A stretch of DNA of 64,000 nt, from positions 186,001 through 250,000 of the forward strand of contig NZ_PJRN01000004.1 of the NCBI RefSeq assembly GCF_002930105.1, given 5' to 3'. The notes under the pieces were generated by a model. The model did no database searches. It had not been told where the DNA came from and was given only the letters and a program-made list of their open reading frames with translations. Shown here piece after piece: positions 9,256 through 17,729 of this stretch (position 1 is its first letter; every line of letters starts with the position of its first letter). This stretch comes from Billgrantia saliphila. Lineage in GTDB: Bacteria; Pseudomonadota; Gammaproteobacteria; Pseudomonadales; Halomonadaceae. Both the position numbers and the translations under genes were made by a program.

Positions 9256-9287
9256 ATCTTGACGAAAAGTATCTTGATAGGAAGATA
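9256..9287. promoter_or_regulatory. Probable MarR operator between exporter and marR genes
   Basis: A perfect inverted repeat TATCTT-GATAGG-AAGATA spans 9270-9287. The half-site ATCTTGA occurs twice in direct orientation, at 9256 and 9271, one and a half turns apart. It lies in the 69-base spacer between the divergent EamA and MarR starts, where binding would block both promoters. AT-rich dyads of this type are usual for MarR proteins. Confidence 0.65.
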
Positions 9288-9296
9288 AATGCTCGT

Positions 9297-9791
9297 ATGA
9301 ACCGAGTCAAGCAGGCAATTGCCCAATGGCAGCGAGAAATGCCCCAACTCGATCTGCTGCCAATGGAAGTAGTGGGGTACATGAAGACGACCCAACAGCT
9401 CACTCAGGCCCGACTGCAGACCTTCTTCAAGGAGTACGGCCTGCAGACGGGAGAGTTCGATGTACTGGCCACGTTGCGCCGCTCGGGCGAACCCTACCAG
9501 CTGGGGCCGACGCAGCTGTTCGAGGCGCTGATGGTCTCGTCAGGGGGAATGACCAGCCGGCTGGATCGGCTGGAGAAGGCGGGACTGATCGAACGCTCGC
9601 CCAACCCCGAGGATCGGCGGGGCACGCTAGTATCGCTGACCGATGCGGGGCTCGAACTGATGAACCGCATGCTGCCCCGGCACGTGGAGAACGAAGCGAA
9701 GATGCTCGCCGCACTCAGCCGCGAGGAACAGGCGATACTGGGCGAGCTGCTGGGCAAGCTGCTCGAGAGCCTTGCCGTCGACGACGCCTGA
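9297..9791 (+). CDS. MarR-family transcriptional regulator
   Basis: The protein has 164 residues with a winged helix-turn-helix in the middle. Visible are FDVLATLRRSGEPYQLGPTQL, then MTSRLDRLEKAGLIERSPNPEDRRG, the recognition helix and wing, at about residues 46-105. MarR dimers repress divergent genes and release DNA on binding phenolic or oxidising ligands. The start codon lies 10 bases from the inverted repeat at 9270-9287, so autorepression is likely. The target is probably the EamA-nitroreductase operon on the other strand. Confidence 0.9.
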   Translation: MNRVKQAIAQWQREMPQLDLLPMEVVGYMKTTQQLTQARLQTFFKEYGLQTGEFDVLATLRRSGEPYQLGPTQLFEALMVSSGGMTSRLDRLEKAGLIERSPNPEDRRGTLVSLTDAGLELMNRMLPRHVENEAKMLAALSREEQAILGELLGKLLESLAVDDA

Positions 9792-9825
9792 GCCGAGCTA
9801 ATCTGGGCCAGGCATCGGGCGATGG

Positions 9826-10350
9826 CTAGAAAAGCGCCAGCGTCGCGCCACTCAGGCGCTGCTCATGCGCGACCAGCCAGCGCTTGCGCGGCAGCCCACC
9901 GCCGTAGCCCGTCAGGGTGCCATTGGCGCCAATCACGCGGTGGCAGGGCACCACGATGGCGATCGGATTGGCGCCATTGGCCAGTCCCACGGCGCGGCTG
10001 GCACCGGGTCGTCCGACCCGCGCCGCCAGCTCGCCGTAGCTGAGCGTGGCGCCCATAGGAATCCCGCGCAGCGCCTGCCATACCTGGCGCTGAAACTCGG
10101 TGCCGCCGGTGGCGACGGGCACCGCATCCAGATAGGACGGTTCACCGTCGAAGTAAGCCTCCAGCGCCTGGCGGATCGATGCCGGCGCCTTGCCCTCGAC
10201 GAATTCGTAGTGGCGGTAATGGCGAGTCAGCAGGCGATGCAGGCGCTCGTCGTAGTCGTGGAATTCCAGCGCGCGCAGCACGCCTTGGGCATCGCCCACC
10301 AGGCGCAGCTCACCCACGGGGGAAGCCAGGGAATCAAGCCAGAGTTGCAT
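9826..10350 (-). CDS. ogt: Methylated-DNA--protein-cysteine S-methyltransferase
   Basis: The protein has 174 residues. It removes methyl groups from O6-methylguanine in a suicide reaction, transferring them to its own cysteine. The active-site motif is VVPCHRVIG with Cys136; the helix-turn-helix that binds DNA is at FQRQVWQALRGIPMGATLSYGELA (about 86-110). The ATG at 10350 lies inside the 3' end of the upstream AlkA gene (17-base overlap), showing translational coupling. The longer in-frame extension upstream is just AlkA coding sequence. It forms a base-excision/direct-reversal pair with its neighbour. Confidence 0.92.
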   Translation of the reverse strand: MQLWLDSLASPVGELRLVGDAQGVLRALEFHDYDERLHRLLTRHYRHYEFVEGKAPASIRQALEAYFDGEPSYLDAVPVATGGTEFQRQVWQALRGIPMGATLSYGELAARVGRPGASRAVGLANGANPIAIVVPCHRVIGANGTLTGYGGGLPRKRWLVAHEQRLSGATLALF

Positions 10351-11827
10351 CGCATGTCTCCTTCTGCCGGATCGCCGCTGCCGGCGCATCGGCATGCCAA
10401 AGGTGCATCACGGCGTAGGCGCGCCACGGTCGCCAAGCTTCGGCGCGGGCGAGCAGTTCGCGCGGTGTCGGGCGCCGGCCCTCTCGGGCGAGCACGCGCT
10501 GCAGCGCCACATCCGAAGCCAGGAAGGCGTCGCTCTCCTGCAGGCCGCGCATGGCGATGTACTGCGCCGTCCACTCGCCGATGCCCGGCAATTCACGCAG
10601 CCGTGCCACGCTGGCGTCGAGATCGCCGCGGCGGTCGAACAAAGATGGCCGTTCGCTGTAGGCCGCGGCCAGACGAACCAGCGCCGTGGCCCGGGCCGTG
10701 GGCATGCCGATCGCCTTCACTGCCTCCAGGGTGAAGCGCTCGGGCGCGGGGAAGAGCCGATCGAGCTCGGTCTCGCCGTCACCGGGCAGCCGCTCGCCCA
10801 ACCGTTCGACGAGCCGTTCGGCCAGTCGGGTCGCCACCGTCACGCTCACCTGTTGTCCCAGGATCGCTCGCACCGCGATTTCGAACGGGTCCCAGCCGCC
10901 CGGCAACCGCAGACCGGGGCGACTCGCCACCAGCGTCGCCAGGTCCGGGTCGCGACACAGGCCGCAGCGTATGGCGTCGGGATCGGCCTGCAGGTCGAAC
11001 AGGCGCCGCAGGCGAACGATGAGACTCGGCAGCTGCCCCAATTCAGGCAGCCGGATCGTGACCCGCAGCGCCGTTGCCTCGGGCGCATGGCTCACGTCGA
11101 CACGACCGACGGTGCCACCCAGGCGAACGACGCGGCGATACGTCTCTCCATCGACCTGCTCGAGCCCTTTGACCGCCCGCCGTGCCAGGAATGCCAGCAT
11201 CGCCTGCCAGTCGTAGGGCGGCCGGTACGACAACAGCAGCGTCAGACTCGGCGAGTCCGTGGCCACGTCGCGTCGACCGCGCAGGGCGCTCGGCGGGCGA
11301 CCGAAGAGAGCCCGGAAGACCTCATTGAAGCGGCGCACGCTGCCAAAACCGCTGGCCAGCGCCACGTCGATGAGCGGCAAGTCGGTCTGATGCAGCAGTT
11401 GCTTGGCCAGCAGCACCCGGCGGGTCTGGGCCACGGCCAGCGGCGAGGCGCCGACATGACGCCGGAACAGTCGGCGCAGCTGGCGCGAGCCGAGCCCCAG
11501 ACGCTCGGCCAGCGCCTCGACGTCGCCGTCGTCCAGCGCGCCCTCCTCGATCAGCCGCAGCGCCCGGGCCACCGTGGTCGAAGTGCCGGCCCAGGCGGGC
11601 GAATCCGGCGCACTCTCCGGCCGACAGCGCAGGCAGGGGCGAAAGCCCGCCTCTTGGGCCGCTACGGCCGTGCCGACGAAGCGGCAGTGCTCGAGCCGGG
11701 GCGCAGGCGCCGGGCAGATTGGACGGCAATAGATGCCGGTGCTGGTGACACAGGTGAAGAAACGCCCATCGTAACGGGAGTCTCGCGCCAGCAGCGCCTG
11801 GTAGCAGGTCTCGGGGGTCAGGTTCAT
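10334..11827 (-). CDS. alkA: Ada-type regulator fused to 3-methyladenine DNA glycosylase II (AlkA)
   Basis: The protein has 497 residues in three parts. Residues 1-75 are an Ada metal-binding domain with four Cys (34, 38, 65, 68). Residues 84-185 are an AraC-type DNA-binding domain. From about 195 on is the AlkA glycosylase, with a helix-hairpin-helix LPGIGEWTAQY (413-423) and the catalytic Asp439 in ASDVALQ. The first Cys of the Ada part can accept methyl groups from phosphotriesters and switch on transcription. AlkA excises alkylated purines. Fusions of this type are known in several bacteria. It overlaps ogt downstream, forming an alkylation-repair operon that can probably induce itself. 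Confidence 0.92.
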   Translation of the reverse strand: MNLTPETCYQALLARDSRYDGRFFTCVTSTGIYCRPICPAPAPRLEHCRFVGTAVAAQEAGFRPCLRCRPESAPDSPAWAGTSTTVARALRLIEEGALDDGDVEALAERLGLGSRQLRRLFRRHVGASPLAVAQTRRVLLAKQLLHQTDLPLIDVALASGFGSVRRFNEVFRALFGRPPSALRGRRDVATDSPSLTLLLSYRPPYDWQAMLAFLARRAVKGLEQVDGETYRRVVRLGGTVGRVDVSHAPEATALRVTIRLPELGQLPSLIVRLRRLFDLQADPDAIRCGLCRDPDLATLVASRPGLRLPGGWDPFEIAVRAILGQQVSVTVATRLAERLVERLGERLPGDGETELDRLFPAPERFTLEAVKAIGMPTARATALVRLAAAYSERPSLFDRRGDLDASVARLRELPGIGEWTAQYIAMRGLQESDAFLASDVALQRVLAREGRRPTPRELLARAEAWRPWRAYAVMHLWHADAPAAAIRQKETCDATLA

Positions 11828-12037
11828 GGCTCCATTCTAGCGCCGACGCAGCGACCGACTGGCGGTTTTCGGACGCGAATGTTCAACGGCTCTGCTGACC
11901 ACTCGGCTCGGCAAGTCGATGCAGGCCGTCGCCTGTGCGACGAAGTGGTTCCCCAAAACGACACCGAACTGGCTCTTAGCAAGGGGCCATCCAGCCCCCA
12001 CACTGGCAAGCATCCCAACGCAACGAGAGGAGCCCCC

Positions 12038-12502
12038 ATGGCCATCCGACCTGCCACTCCCGACGACCTTGCCCCGCTCAGCGTGCTGCTCGACGGCTAC
12101 CGACAGTTCTACCACCAGGCACCCGATATCGAAGGCACCCGACGCTTCCTGCAGGCACGCCTGGAGTGTGGCGATTCGCATATTCTGGTGCATGAGGGAG
12201 CGAAGGGTGAGTTGGAGGGCTTCGTGCAGCTCTACCCGTTGCTCTCCACCGTGCGCCTGGCGCCGCTGTGGCTGCTCAACGATCTCTTCGTGGCACCATC
12301 GGCGCGTCGTGGCGGAGTCGGCCGTGCCCTGATGCAGGCCGCCCGGGAGTTGGCCGAATCCCAGGGCGTTGGTCACCTCAAGCTCGCCACCCAGATCGAG
12401 AACCATGCCGCCCAGGCCCTCTACGAGTCGCTCGGCTGGCAGCGCGACACGACCTTCCATCACTACGGCCTGCTGTTTGAAACAACAGCGAGCCGGGCCT
12501 GA
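12038..12502 (+). CDS. GNAT-family N-acetyltransferase
   Basis: The protein has 154 residues. The acetyl-CoA loop is visible as LFVAPSARRGGVGRALMQAA (about 87-106), followed by the C-terminal signature HAAQALYESLGWQRD. The start at 12038 has GAGAGGAG upstream. It is the first of three closely spaced genes with the PaiB-like protein (16-base gap) and a second GNAT, a grouping reminiscent of the Bacillus paiA-paiB pair. The acceptor substrate, possibly an amine, cannot be deduced. Confidence 0.88.
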   Translation: MAIRPATPDDLAPLSVLLDGYRQFYHQAPDIEGTRRFLQARLECGDSHILVHEGAKGELEGFVQLYPLLSTVRLAPLWLLNDLFVAPSARRGGVGRALMQAARELAESQGVGHLKLATQIENHAAQALYESLGWQRDTTFHHYGLLFETTASRA

Positions 12503-12518
12503 CGGAAGCGGAGGCGAT

Positions 12519-13121
12519 ATGTATATTCCTCCATCGATGCGGCTCGAGCGCGAGCAGGCCTGGGAACTGATCGACCGCTACGGCTTCGCCGCGCTGGTCG
12601 GCGACGATCTGGAAGCCACCCACCTGCCGCTGCTGCTGGACCGCAGCGCCGGCGAACTGGGCACCCTCTACGGCCACTTCGCTCGGGCCAATCCACACTG
12701 GCACTCACTCGATGGTCGCCGGGCCCTGGCGATCTTCTCGGGCCCGCACGCCTACATCTCGCCGAGCTGGTACGCCTCGCGTCCCGCCGTGCCCACCTGG
12801 AACTACGTGGCGGTGCACGCCGCCGGCACCCTAGAACTGCTCGATTCCGAGGCCACACGCGCCCTGCTCCATCGCACCATGGCGCATTACGAGCCGACGC
12901 TGCCCGACCTCGAACCGGACTATTTCAACAAGATGCAGGCCGGCGTCGTCGGCTTTCGCCTCACTATCGAGTCACTCCAGGGCAAGGCCAAACTCGGCCG
13001 CCAGCGATCCCAGGCCGACCAGGCGGGAGTCGAAGGCGCACTGGCCGAGAGTCGCGACCCCGAGGCACGCCAGCTATGGCGCTACATGCAGCGTCTCGCG
13101 AACGAGGAACATGGCGCATGA
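12519..13121 (+). CDS. PaiB-like FMN-binding protein
   Basis: The protein has 200 residues matching the FMN-binding 'negative transcriptional regulator' (PaiB) family. It begins MYIPPSMRLE, and contains the split-barrel motifs THLPLLLDR, ISPSWYASRPAVPTWNY (about 84-100) and the C-terminal GKAKLGRQRSQAD. GGAAGCGGAGG precedes the ATG. PaiB proteins bind flavin; in Bacillus paiB affects sporulation and protease genes, and the true role elsewhere is unclear. It lies between two acetyltransferase genes, overlapping the second by four bases. A MocR-type regulator gene converges immediately downstream. Confidence 0.88.
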   Translation: MYIPPSMRLEREQAWELIDRYGFAALVGDDLEATHLPLLLDRSAGELGTLYGHFARANPHWHSLDGRRALAIFSGPHAYISPSWYASRPAVPTWNYVAVHAAGTLELLDSEATRALLHRTMAHYEPTLPDLEPDYFNKMQAGVVGFRLTIESLQGKAKLGRQRSQADQAGVEGALAESRDPEARQLWRYMQRLANEEHGA

Positions 13122-13855
13122 ACCCTACCGAGAGGCACTGCAACGACCACGGGCAACCGGTCGGCGCCCCGCTGCCCGAGTGGCAGACGGCCCAACGCCC
13201 CCGGCCCGAGACCCTCGAGGGCAGGCGGGTCCACCTCGAGCCGCTGTCGCCCGAGCGCCACGCCGACCCGCTGCATGTCGCCTTCCTGTCACCCGGCGAA
13301 GGCCCCCTCGATGCGTCCGAGGCCCGCTGGACCTACTCCGGCGGCATGCCGTTTCGCAGCGCCGCCGAGCATCGTGACTGGCTCAAGGCGCGCGCAGCGA
13401 GCCAGGATCCGCTGTTCTTCGCCCTGGTAGACCCCGCGAGCGGCCGGGCCCTGGGCCTGGCCAGCTATCTCAATATCGTGCCGGAGCACGGCAGCATCGA
13501 AGTCGGCCACCTGCACTTCACTCCGCCGCTGCGGCGCACGCCGGCGGCCACCGAGGCCATGCTGTTGATGATGCGCCACGCCTTCGCCTTGGGCTATCGC
13601 CGCTACGAGTGGAAATGCGATGCGCTCAACGCCGCGTCGCGTCGTGCCGCCGAGCGTCTGGGCTTTCGCTTCGAGGGGGTCTTCCGCCAGCATCGGGTGA
13701 TGAACGGGCGCAACCGCGATACGGCCTGGTTCTCGATTCTCGACGGAGAGTGGCCGGCGATCGAGGCGCGCCTCGAACGCTGGCTCTCACCGGAAAACTT
13801 CGACGCCCAGGGCAGACAGCTGAGCTCGCTGTCGGCGCTGCCGCTGCACGCCTGA
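13118..13855 (+). CDS. GNAT-family acetyltransferase (RimJ/RimL-like)
   Basis: The protein has 245 residues, longer than the upstream GNAT. An extended N-terminus (EWQTAQRPRPETLEGRRVHL) precedes an acetyltransferase domain of the ribosomal-protein N-acetyltransferase type (GNAT_3), with WKCDALNAASRRAAERLGF at about 178-196. The ATG overlaps the stop of the PaiB-like gene (ATGA). Members of this branch acetylate amino groups of proteins or small molecules; the substrate here is unknown. The stop lies six bases from the convergent MocR gene. Confidence 0.85.
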   Translation: MNPTERHCNDHGQPVGAPLPEWQTAQRPRPETLEGRRVHLEPLSPERHADPLHVAFLSPGEGPLDASEARWTYSGGMPFRSAAEHRDWLKARAASQDPLFFALVDPASGRALGLASYLNIVPEHGSIEVGHLHFTPPLRRTPAATEAMLLMMRHAFALGYRRYEWKCDALNAASRRAAERLGFRFEGVFRQHRVMNGRNRDTAWFSILDGEWPAIEARLERWLSPENFDAQGRQLSSLSALPLHA

Positions 13856-13861
13856 GGAGCG

Positions 13862-15400
13862 TTAACCGCGCTTCGATTCACACCACGCCTGGGCCAGCCA
13901 TCTCCCCGCACGTTCGATCTCGGCTTCGGGCGTGCCGGCGTAGCCCAGCACCAGCCCGGGGCGCCCCGGGGGCTTCAGGTAATACCGCGACAGCGGCGAG
14001 AGCGTGATGCCCTGGTCGACGGCACGCTCGACCAGTGTCCTCTCGAGCGCCGGCTCGTCGAGCCAGGCGACCAGGTGCATCCCGGCCTGGCCGGCGGAGA
14101 GGGCGAGGCCCTGCGCCACGGCCGGCGCCAACGCCTTGCGCAGCCGCGCCTGGCGCCGGCGATAGCACTCGCGCATGCGGCTCACATGGCGCGAGAAATG
14201 GCCGCGCGCAATGAACTCGGCCAGAGCGGCCTGCACGGCATACTGCCCTTCGCGATTGAGCCGGGCGTTAGCCCGCCGGAACGGCGCGACCAGCGGCTCG
14301 GGCAGCACCAAGTAGCCCAACCGCATGCCGGGGTACATCACCTTGCTGAAGGTACCGACGTAGATCACGCGCGCTCCGTCCACCAGCCCCTGAAGGGCGG
14401 CGATCGGACGCTGACCGTAGCGGAACTCGCTGTCGTAGTCGTCCTCGACGATCCAGGCGCCGTGACGCTCGGCGGCATCCAGCAGCGCCAGCCGCCGCGC
14501 CAAACTCATGGTCACCCCGCTGGGGTACTGGTGCGAGGGCGTGACATAAATCAGCCGCGGACACCCTCGCCCGGCCAGCGACGCCACGCTCATGCCCTCC
14601 TCGTCCACCGCCACGGGCGTCATGTCGAGCCCGGCAGCGGCGAAGCAGGCCTGGGCGCCGTTGTAGCCTGGCTCCTCGATCCACACTTCATCGCCGGCAT
14701 CGGCAAGCAGCCGCGCGACGAGTTCGAAGCCCTGCTGAGCACCCTGCACGATGAGAATCTGCTCGGGCCGACAGCGCACGGAGCGGGAATGGCGCAGATA
14801 ATCGCTCAGCGCCTCGCGCAGCTCCGGCACCCCACCCTGGGTCTGATAATCCAGCCAGGCCAGGGGCATGTGCTGCAGGTGCCGGCGCAGTAGCCGTCGC
14901 CACAGCGCCTGGGGAAAGCGATCCAGCGCCGGCACACCGGGAACGAAGGCGGCATGACGCTGCGGCAGGACGTCACTGTAGGTCAACAGCTCGGCGCCGC
15001 GCGAGGAGAGCGGGCATGGTGCAAACGGCGGCGCCGTCTCCCGTGTAGCGCTGGGCTCGGCGCCGCCACGCCCCTCCTGAAAGACCAGGTCAGCCACGAA
15101 GGTGCCCGCTCCCTGTCGGGTGGCGAGAAAGTCCTCGGCGATCAGTTGATCGAAGGCCGCCAGCAGCGTATTGCGCCCCAGCCCCAGCTCGCGAGCCAAC
15201 TGACGGGTGGAAGGCAAGCGTTGCCCCCGCACCAGGCGCCCCGACTGGATCCAGTCGCGCAGGGTGCGATAGAGGTGTTGCGCCAGGGTACCGGGCTGCG
15301 CTCCCGCCAGGGCGAGGCCCAGCGCATCGACCAGCCAGTCGGCGCGCGCCGGGCTGTCAGTAACAGATGGGAAGCCTCCCGTTTCAAGCGCTCGATGCAT
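13862..15400 (-). CDS. MocR/PdxR-type GntR regulator with aminotransferase domain
   Basis: The protein has 512 residues. The N-terminal GntR winged helix (about 35-105, with RQLARELGLGRNTLLAAFDQL) is joined to a fold-type I aminotransferase-like domain. The PLP lysine lies in TFSKVMYPGMRLGY and the Asp contacting the ring in VEDDYDSEFRYG. Family members sense PLP and amino compounds to regulate vitamin B6, GABA or taurine genes. The start overlaps the end of the GGDEF gene by 17 bases. It converges on the GNAT-PaiB-GNAT operon. MocR genes often lie near acetyltransferase/PaiB genes, so a regulatory link is plausible but unproven. Confidence 0.88.
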   Translation of the reverse strand: MHRALETGGFPSVTDSPARADWLVDALGLALAGAQPGTLAQHLYRTLRDWIQSGRLVRGQRLPSTRQLARELGLGRNTLLAAFDQLIAEDFLATRQGAGTFVADLVFQEGRGGAEPSATRETAPPFAPCPLSSRGAELLTYSDVLPQRHAAFVPGVPALDRFPQALWRRLLRRHLQHMPLAWLDYQTQGGVPELREALSDYLRHSRSVRCRPEQILIVQGAQQGFELVARLLADAGDEVWIEEPGYNGAQACFAAAGLDMTPVAVDEEGMSVASLAGRGCPRLIYVTPSHQYPSGVTMSLARRLALLDAAERHGAWIVEDDYDSEFRYGQRPIAALQGLVDGARVIYVGTFSKVMYPGMRLGYLVLPEPLVAPFRRANARLNREGQYAVQAALAEFIARGHFSRHVSRMRECYRRRQARLRKALAPAVAQGLALSAGQAGMHLVAWLDEPALERTLVERAVDQGITLSPLSRYYLKPPGRPGLVLGYAGTPEAEIERAGRWLAQAWCESKRG

Positions 15401-16463
15401 CGCTCACGACACGGTTACGGCCGGTACGCTTGCCCTGGTAGAGGTTCCGGTCGGCACGCTGGAGAATGGCTTCCAGGGTCTCTTCGCCATCCTGAAAGGC
15501 CGCCACGCCGCAGGTAATCGAGGTGGTGAAACGATTTCCCGTTTCCGTGGTGAAGGTTTGACGCAGCACCATCTCACGCACTTTTTCCGCCGCCTCGATC
15601 GCGCTCGGAAGGTCGGTTTCCGGTAATAGCAGCGCGAACTCCTCGCCTCCCAGTCGCGCCGGGAGGTCGTTGGTTCGCAGGCGGGTCCGCAGCAGCTTGC
15701 TCACGTTGACCAGGACCTGATCGCCCGCGGCGTGGCCATGGGTGTCGTTGATGCGCTTGAAGTGATCGTAGTCGAACAGCACCACGGCCGCCGGTCGGCC
15801 ATGGCGGCGGAAGCGCGCCAACTCCTGGACCAGGCGCTTCATGAAGTAGCGCCGATTGTAGAGCCCGGTGAGTTCATCGGTGCGAGAGAGCTGGCGCAGA
15901 CGCAACTCGAGGGTCTTCTGCTCGGTGATGTCGCGTACCGTGCCCACCAGAACCTGGTCGTCGCCCTCGGGGACGTAATCGGCCAGCTCATGGACCCAGC
16001 GCACCTCGCCATCGGGGCGAATGATGCGATGCACCACGTCGTGGACGCCGGTCTCCTGCGCCCGCCGCATACTGGCATCGACGCTGTCGCGATCCTCGGG
16101 ATGCACCATGGCCTTGAAAGCCCGCACGCTGGGGGTGAAGGACGCCTGAGACACGCCGAAAATATCGTAGATGATATTGGACCAGTAAAGCTCGTTTGCC
16201 GTCAGACTGGCCTTCCAATAGCCGAGCCGAGCGATCTGCTGGATGCGCTCCAAGGTACGGTTGAGGCGGACGATCTCCTGCCGTGCCACCTCGAGCTCAT
16301 ATCGAGCCTGCTGGCATTCGGCTGGGGAGGCAGCACTCTCGCTGCCCTTGTCGTCGCTTGCGGCCTGGCGGGATTCGCGCGGATCCATCATTGCCTTGGG
16401 TGTCGAATGCTTTATAGGTGTCGTTGTCGTGGCAGCATACCGTTTGCTCGCATCAACTGTCAT
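15384..16463 (-). CDS. PAS-GGDEF diguanylate cyclase
   Basis: The protein has 359 residues. After a polar N-terminus and a short coiled coil (about 55-75) comes a PAS domain with PAC tail (about 80-182; VRDITEQKTLE), then a GGDEF domain (about 192-355). The catalytic loop is GGEEF (272-276), an active variant. RTND at 263-266 sits five residues before it, matching the product-inhibition I-site RxxD. It should make cyclic di-GMP from GTP in the cytosol. A shorter start at 16391 or 16388 would drop a Thr-rich stretch and cannot be excluded. The gene overlaps the SRPBCC gene upstream by 11 bases. Confidence 0.9.
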   Translation of the reverse strand: MTVDASKRYAATTTTPIKHSTPKAMMDPRESRQAASDDKGSESAASPAECQQARYELEVARQEIVRLNRTLERIQQIARLGYWKASLTANELYWSNIIYDIFGVSQASFTPSVRAFKAMVHPEDRDSVDASMRRAQETGVHDVVHRIIRPDGEVRWVHELADYVPEGDDQVLVGTVRDITEQKTLELRLRQLSRTDELTGLYNRRYFMKRLVQELARFRRHGRPAAVVLFDYDHFKRINDTHGHAAGDQVLVNVSKLLRTRLRTNDLPARLGGEEFALLLPETDLPSAIEAAEKVREMVLRQTFTTETGNRFTTSITCGVAAFQDGEETLEAILQRADRNLYQGKRTGRNRVVSDASSA

Positions 16464-16965
16464 GCTCCCCGGCGGGGACGAGGATCGCTTCGTGCCGCTG
16501 GTTACCGAGAGGACAGTCGAGATGGCGAGCCAAGCCTCTGGCCCCCCGACGCATCAGGACATGATGGTTCCAGACGATGAGCGGTCGCGCCAGGCGCGAG
16601 GCCAGGCTCATCCAGGGGCGCACGGTACGCACCTGCCAACGGTAGCGAACGCAGGTCCAGGGGCCCTCCTCCCGCAGCTGCCAGCGCCCGATGCCGACGA
16701 CGTCACCGCTCGCCTCCCCCTCGATCAGGCAGGGCCGCTCGACCCGGACGATGCGAATATCGAAGCTTAGGCGGTAGCCCAGCGGGCTGCGCCAGACGAA
16801 ACACTGGGTACGCCCGATCCCACATTCGTCACCGGCCCGATACTGGCGCACCTCGACCAGTCCGGGCCACCACTCCGGCCAGCGCAGCGAATCCGTCAGC
16901 GCCTCGAAGACCACCTCGGCAGGCGCTTCCAGAACCCAGCGTGTGTCGAACCGGAATACGGTCAC
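16453..16965 (-). CDS. SRPBCC-superfamily protein
   Basis: The protein has about 170 residues with a START/polyketide-cyclase-like hydrophobic-cavity fold. VLEAPAEVVFEALTDSLRWPEWWPGL near the N-terminus is typical. A GTG at 16965 gives the cleanest start (TVFRFDTRW); no ATG is available, and earlier in-frame codons fall inside the upstream gene. Ligand and role are unknown. It lies between a periplasmic LolA-like protein gene and the GGDEF gene, all on the same strand with short gaps or overlaps, so the four genes 17609 to 13862 may be one transcript. Confidence 0.75.
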   Translation of the reverse strand: MTVFRFDTRWVLEAPAEVVFEALTDSLRWPEWWPGLVEVRQYRAGDECGIGRTQCFVWRSPLGYRLSFDIRIVRVERPCLIEGEASGDVVGIGRWQLREEGPWTCVRYRWQVRTVRPWMSLASRLARPLIVWNHHVLMRRGARGLARHLDCPLGNQRHEAILVPAGEHDS

Positions 16966-16985
16966 GGCGGCAACCTGCGAACGGA

Positions 16986-17609
16986 TCAAGGGTTGAAGTG
17001 CGATGGGGAAAATACGGGAGCCAGGTCCAGCGCTTCCAGGGAGACTCTCTCGAGTCGTTCGCCGCGCCGATCGTAGCTCGCCACACGACGCGGAAACAGC
17101 GTCTCGTCGTCGAGCCATAGCTCGTAGCGCGCCACCTCGCCAGGCGACCGCCCGGGCTCGGTCTCCACTACCACGTGTTGCACACGCTGCCCGTCGAGGG
17201 TCGCCGGTTCCAGTCGTCGAGTGCTGCCCTGGGCCTGAAGCCGCTGAACGTTGCGCAGCAGCGTGCCGACGTCAGACTGATCGACCCGATGCCCTCGCGC
17301 GCTGCGTACCATGCGGTTGGTAGGGCGCAGCGAAAGGCCCGTACGCCCGCCCGGCGAACCGAAGGGCCACAGCTGAACCTTGCCCGTGTCGGGGCGGTAG
17401 ATCAGCACCGCCCCGCGGTAGGGCGACTCCAAGTCCATGCGCACGTAGCCGGGGCGGCAGTAGCTGTAGTGAATGACCTCTTCGCCGCGCTCGCCCTGGC
17501 TACGCAGGGTCAGGCGATAGCCCTCCAGCGCATCGACACATGCGAGGGAAGCGGTGATGGGATCGTCCTCCACGGCGGCGGTCATCGAGACCAGAACGAG
17601 CGGCAGCAT
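16986..17609 (-). CDS. Secreted LolA-like protein (DUF1571 type)
   Basis: The protein has 207 residues. A short hydrophobic N-terminus (MLPLVLVSMTAAVE) could be an export signal, preceded by AAGGAG before the ATG. The remainder is an anti-parallel sheet protein with GEEVIHYSYCRPGYVRMDLESP and a C-terminal YELWLDDETLFPRRVASYDRRGE, a pattern of outer-membrane lipoprotein sorting-like proteins. A periplasmic lipid- or lipoprotein-binding role is inferred from the fold only. The SRPBCC gene begins 20 bases downstream. Confidence 0.7.
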   Translation of the reverse strand: MLPLVLVSMTAAVEDDPITASLACVDALEGYRLTLRSQGERGEEVIHYSYCRPGYVRMDLESPYRGAVLIYRPDTGKVQLWPFGSPGGRTGLSLRPTNRMVRSARGHRVDQSDVGTLLRNVQRLQAQGSTRRLEPATLDGQRVQHVVVETEPGRSPGEVARYELWLDDETLFPRRVASYDRRGERLERVSLEALDLAPVFSPSHFNP

Positions 17610-17729
17610 GAGCGTCTCCTTGCCCTTCTGACTCTTGCCTTTCTCATTAGAGACTAGCAGGGTCTCGCGGGGTGACGAGAAACGGCACGTGCTATGGTAG
17701 AGGCGTTCCCAACATCACGGAGACACCCG

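Noticed and set aside
10394..12502. Long plus-strand open frame that ends in the GNAT gene
   Set aside because: Only the part from 12038 is a real gene with a ribosome binding site. The upstream part is antisense to the AlkA fusion.
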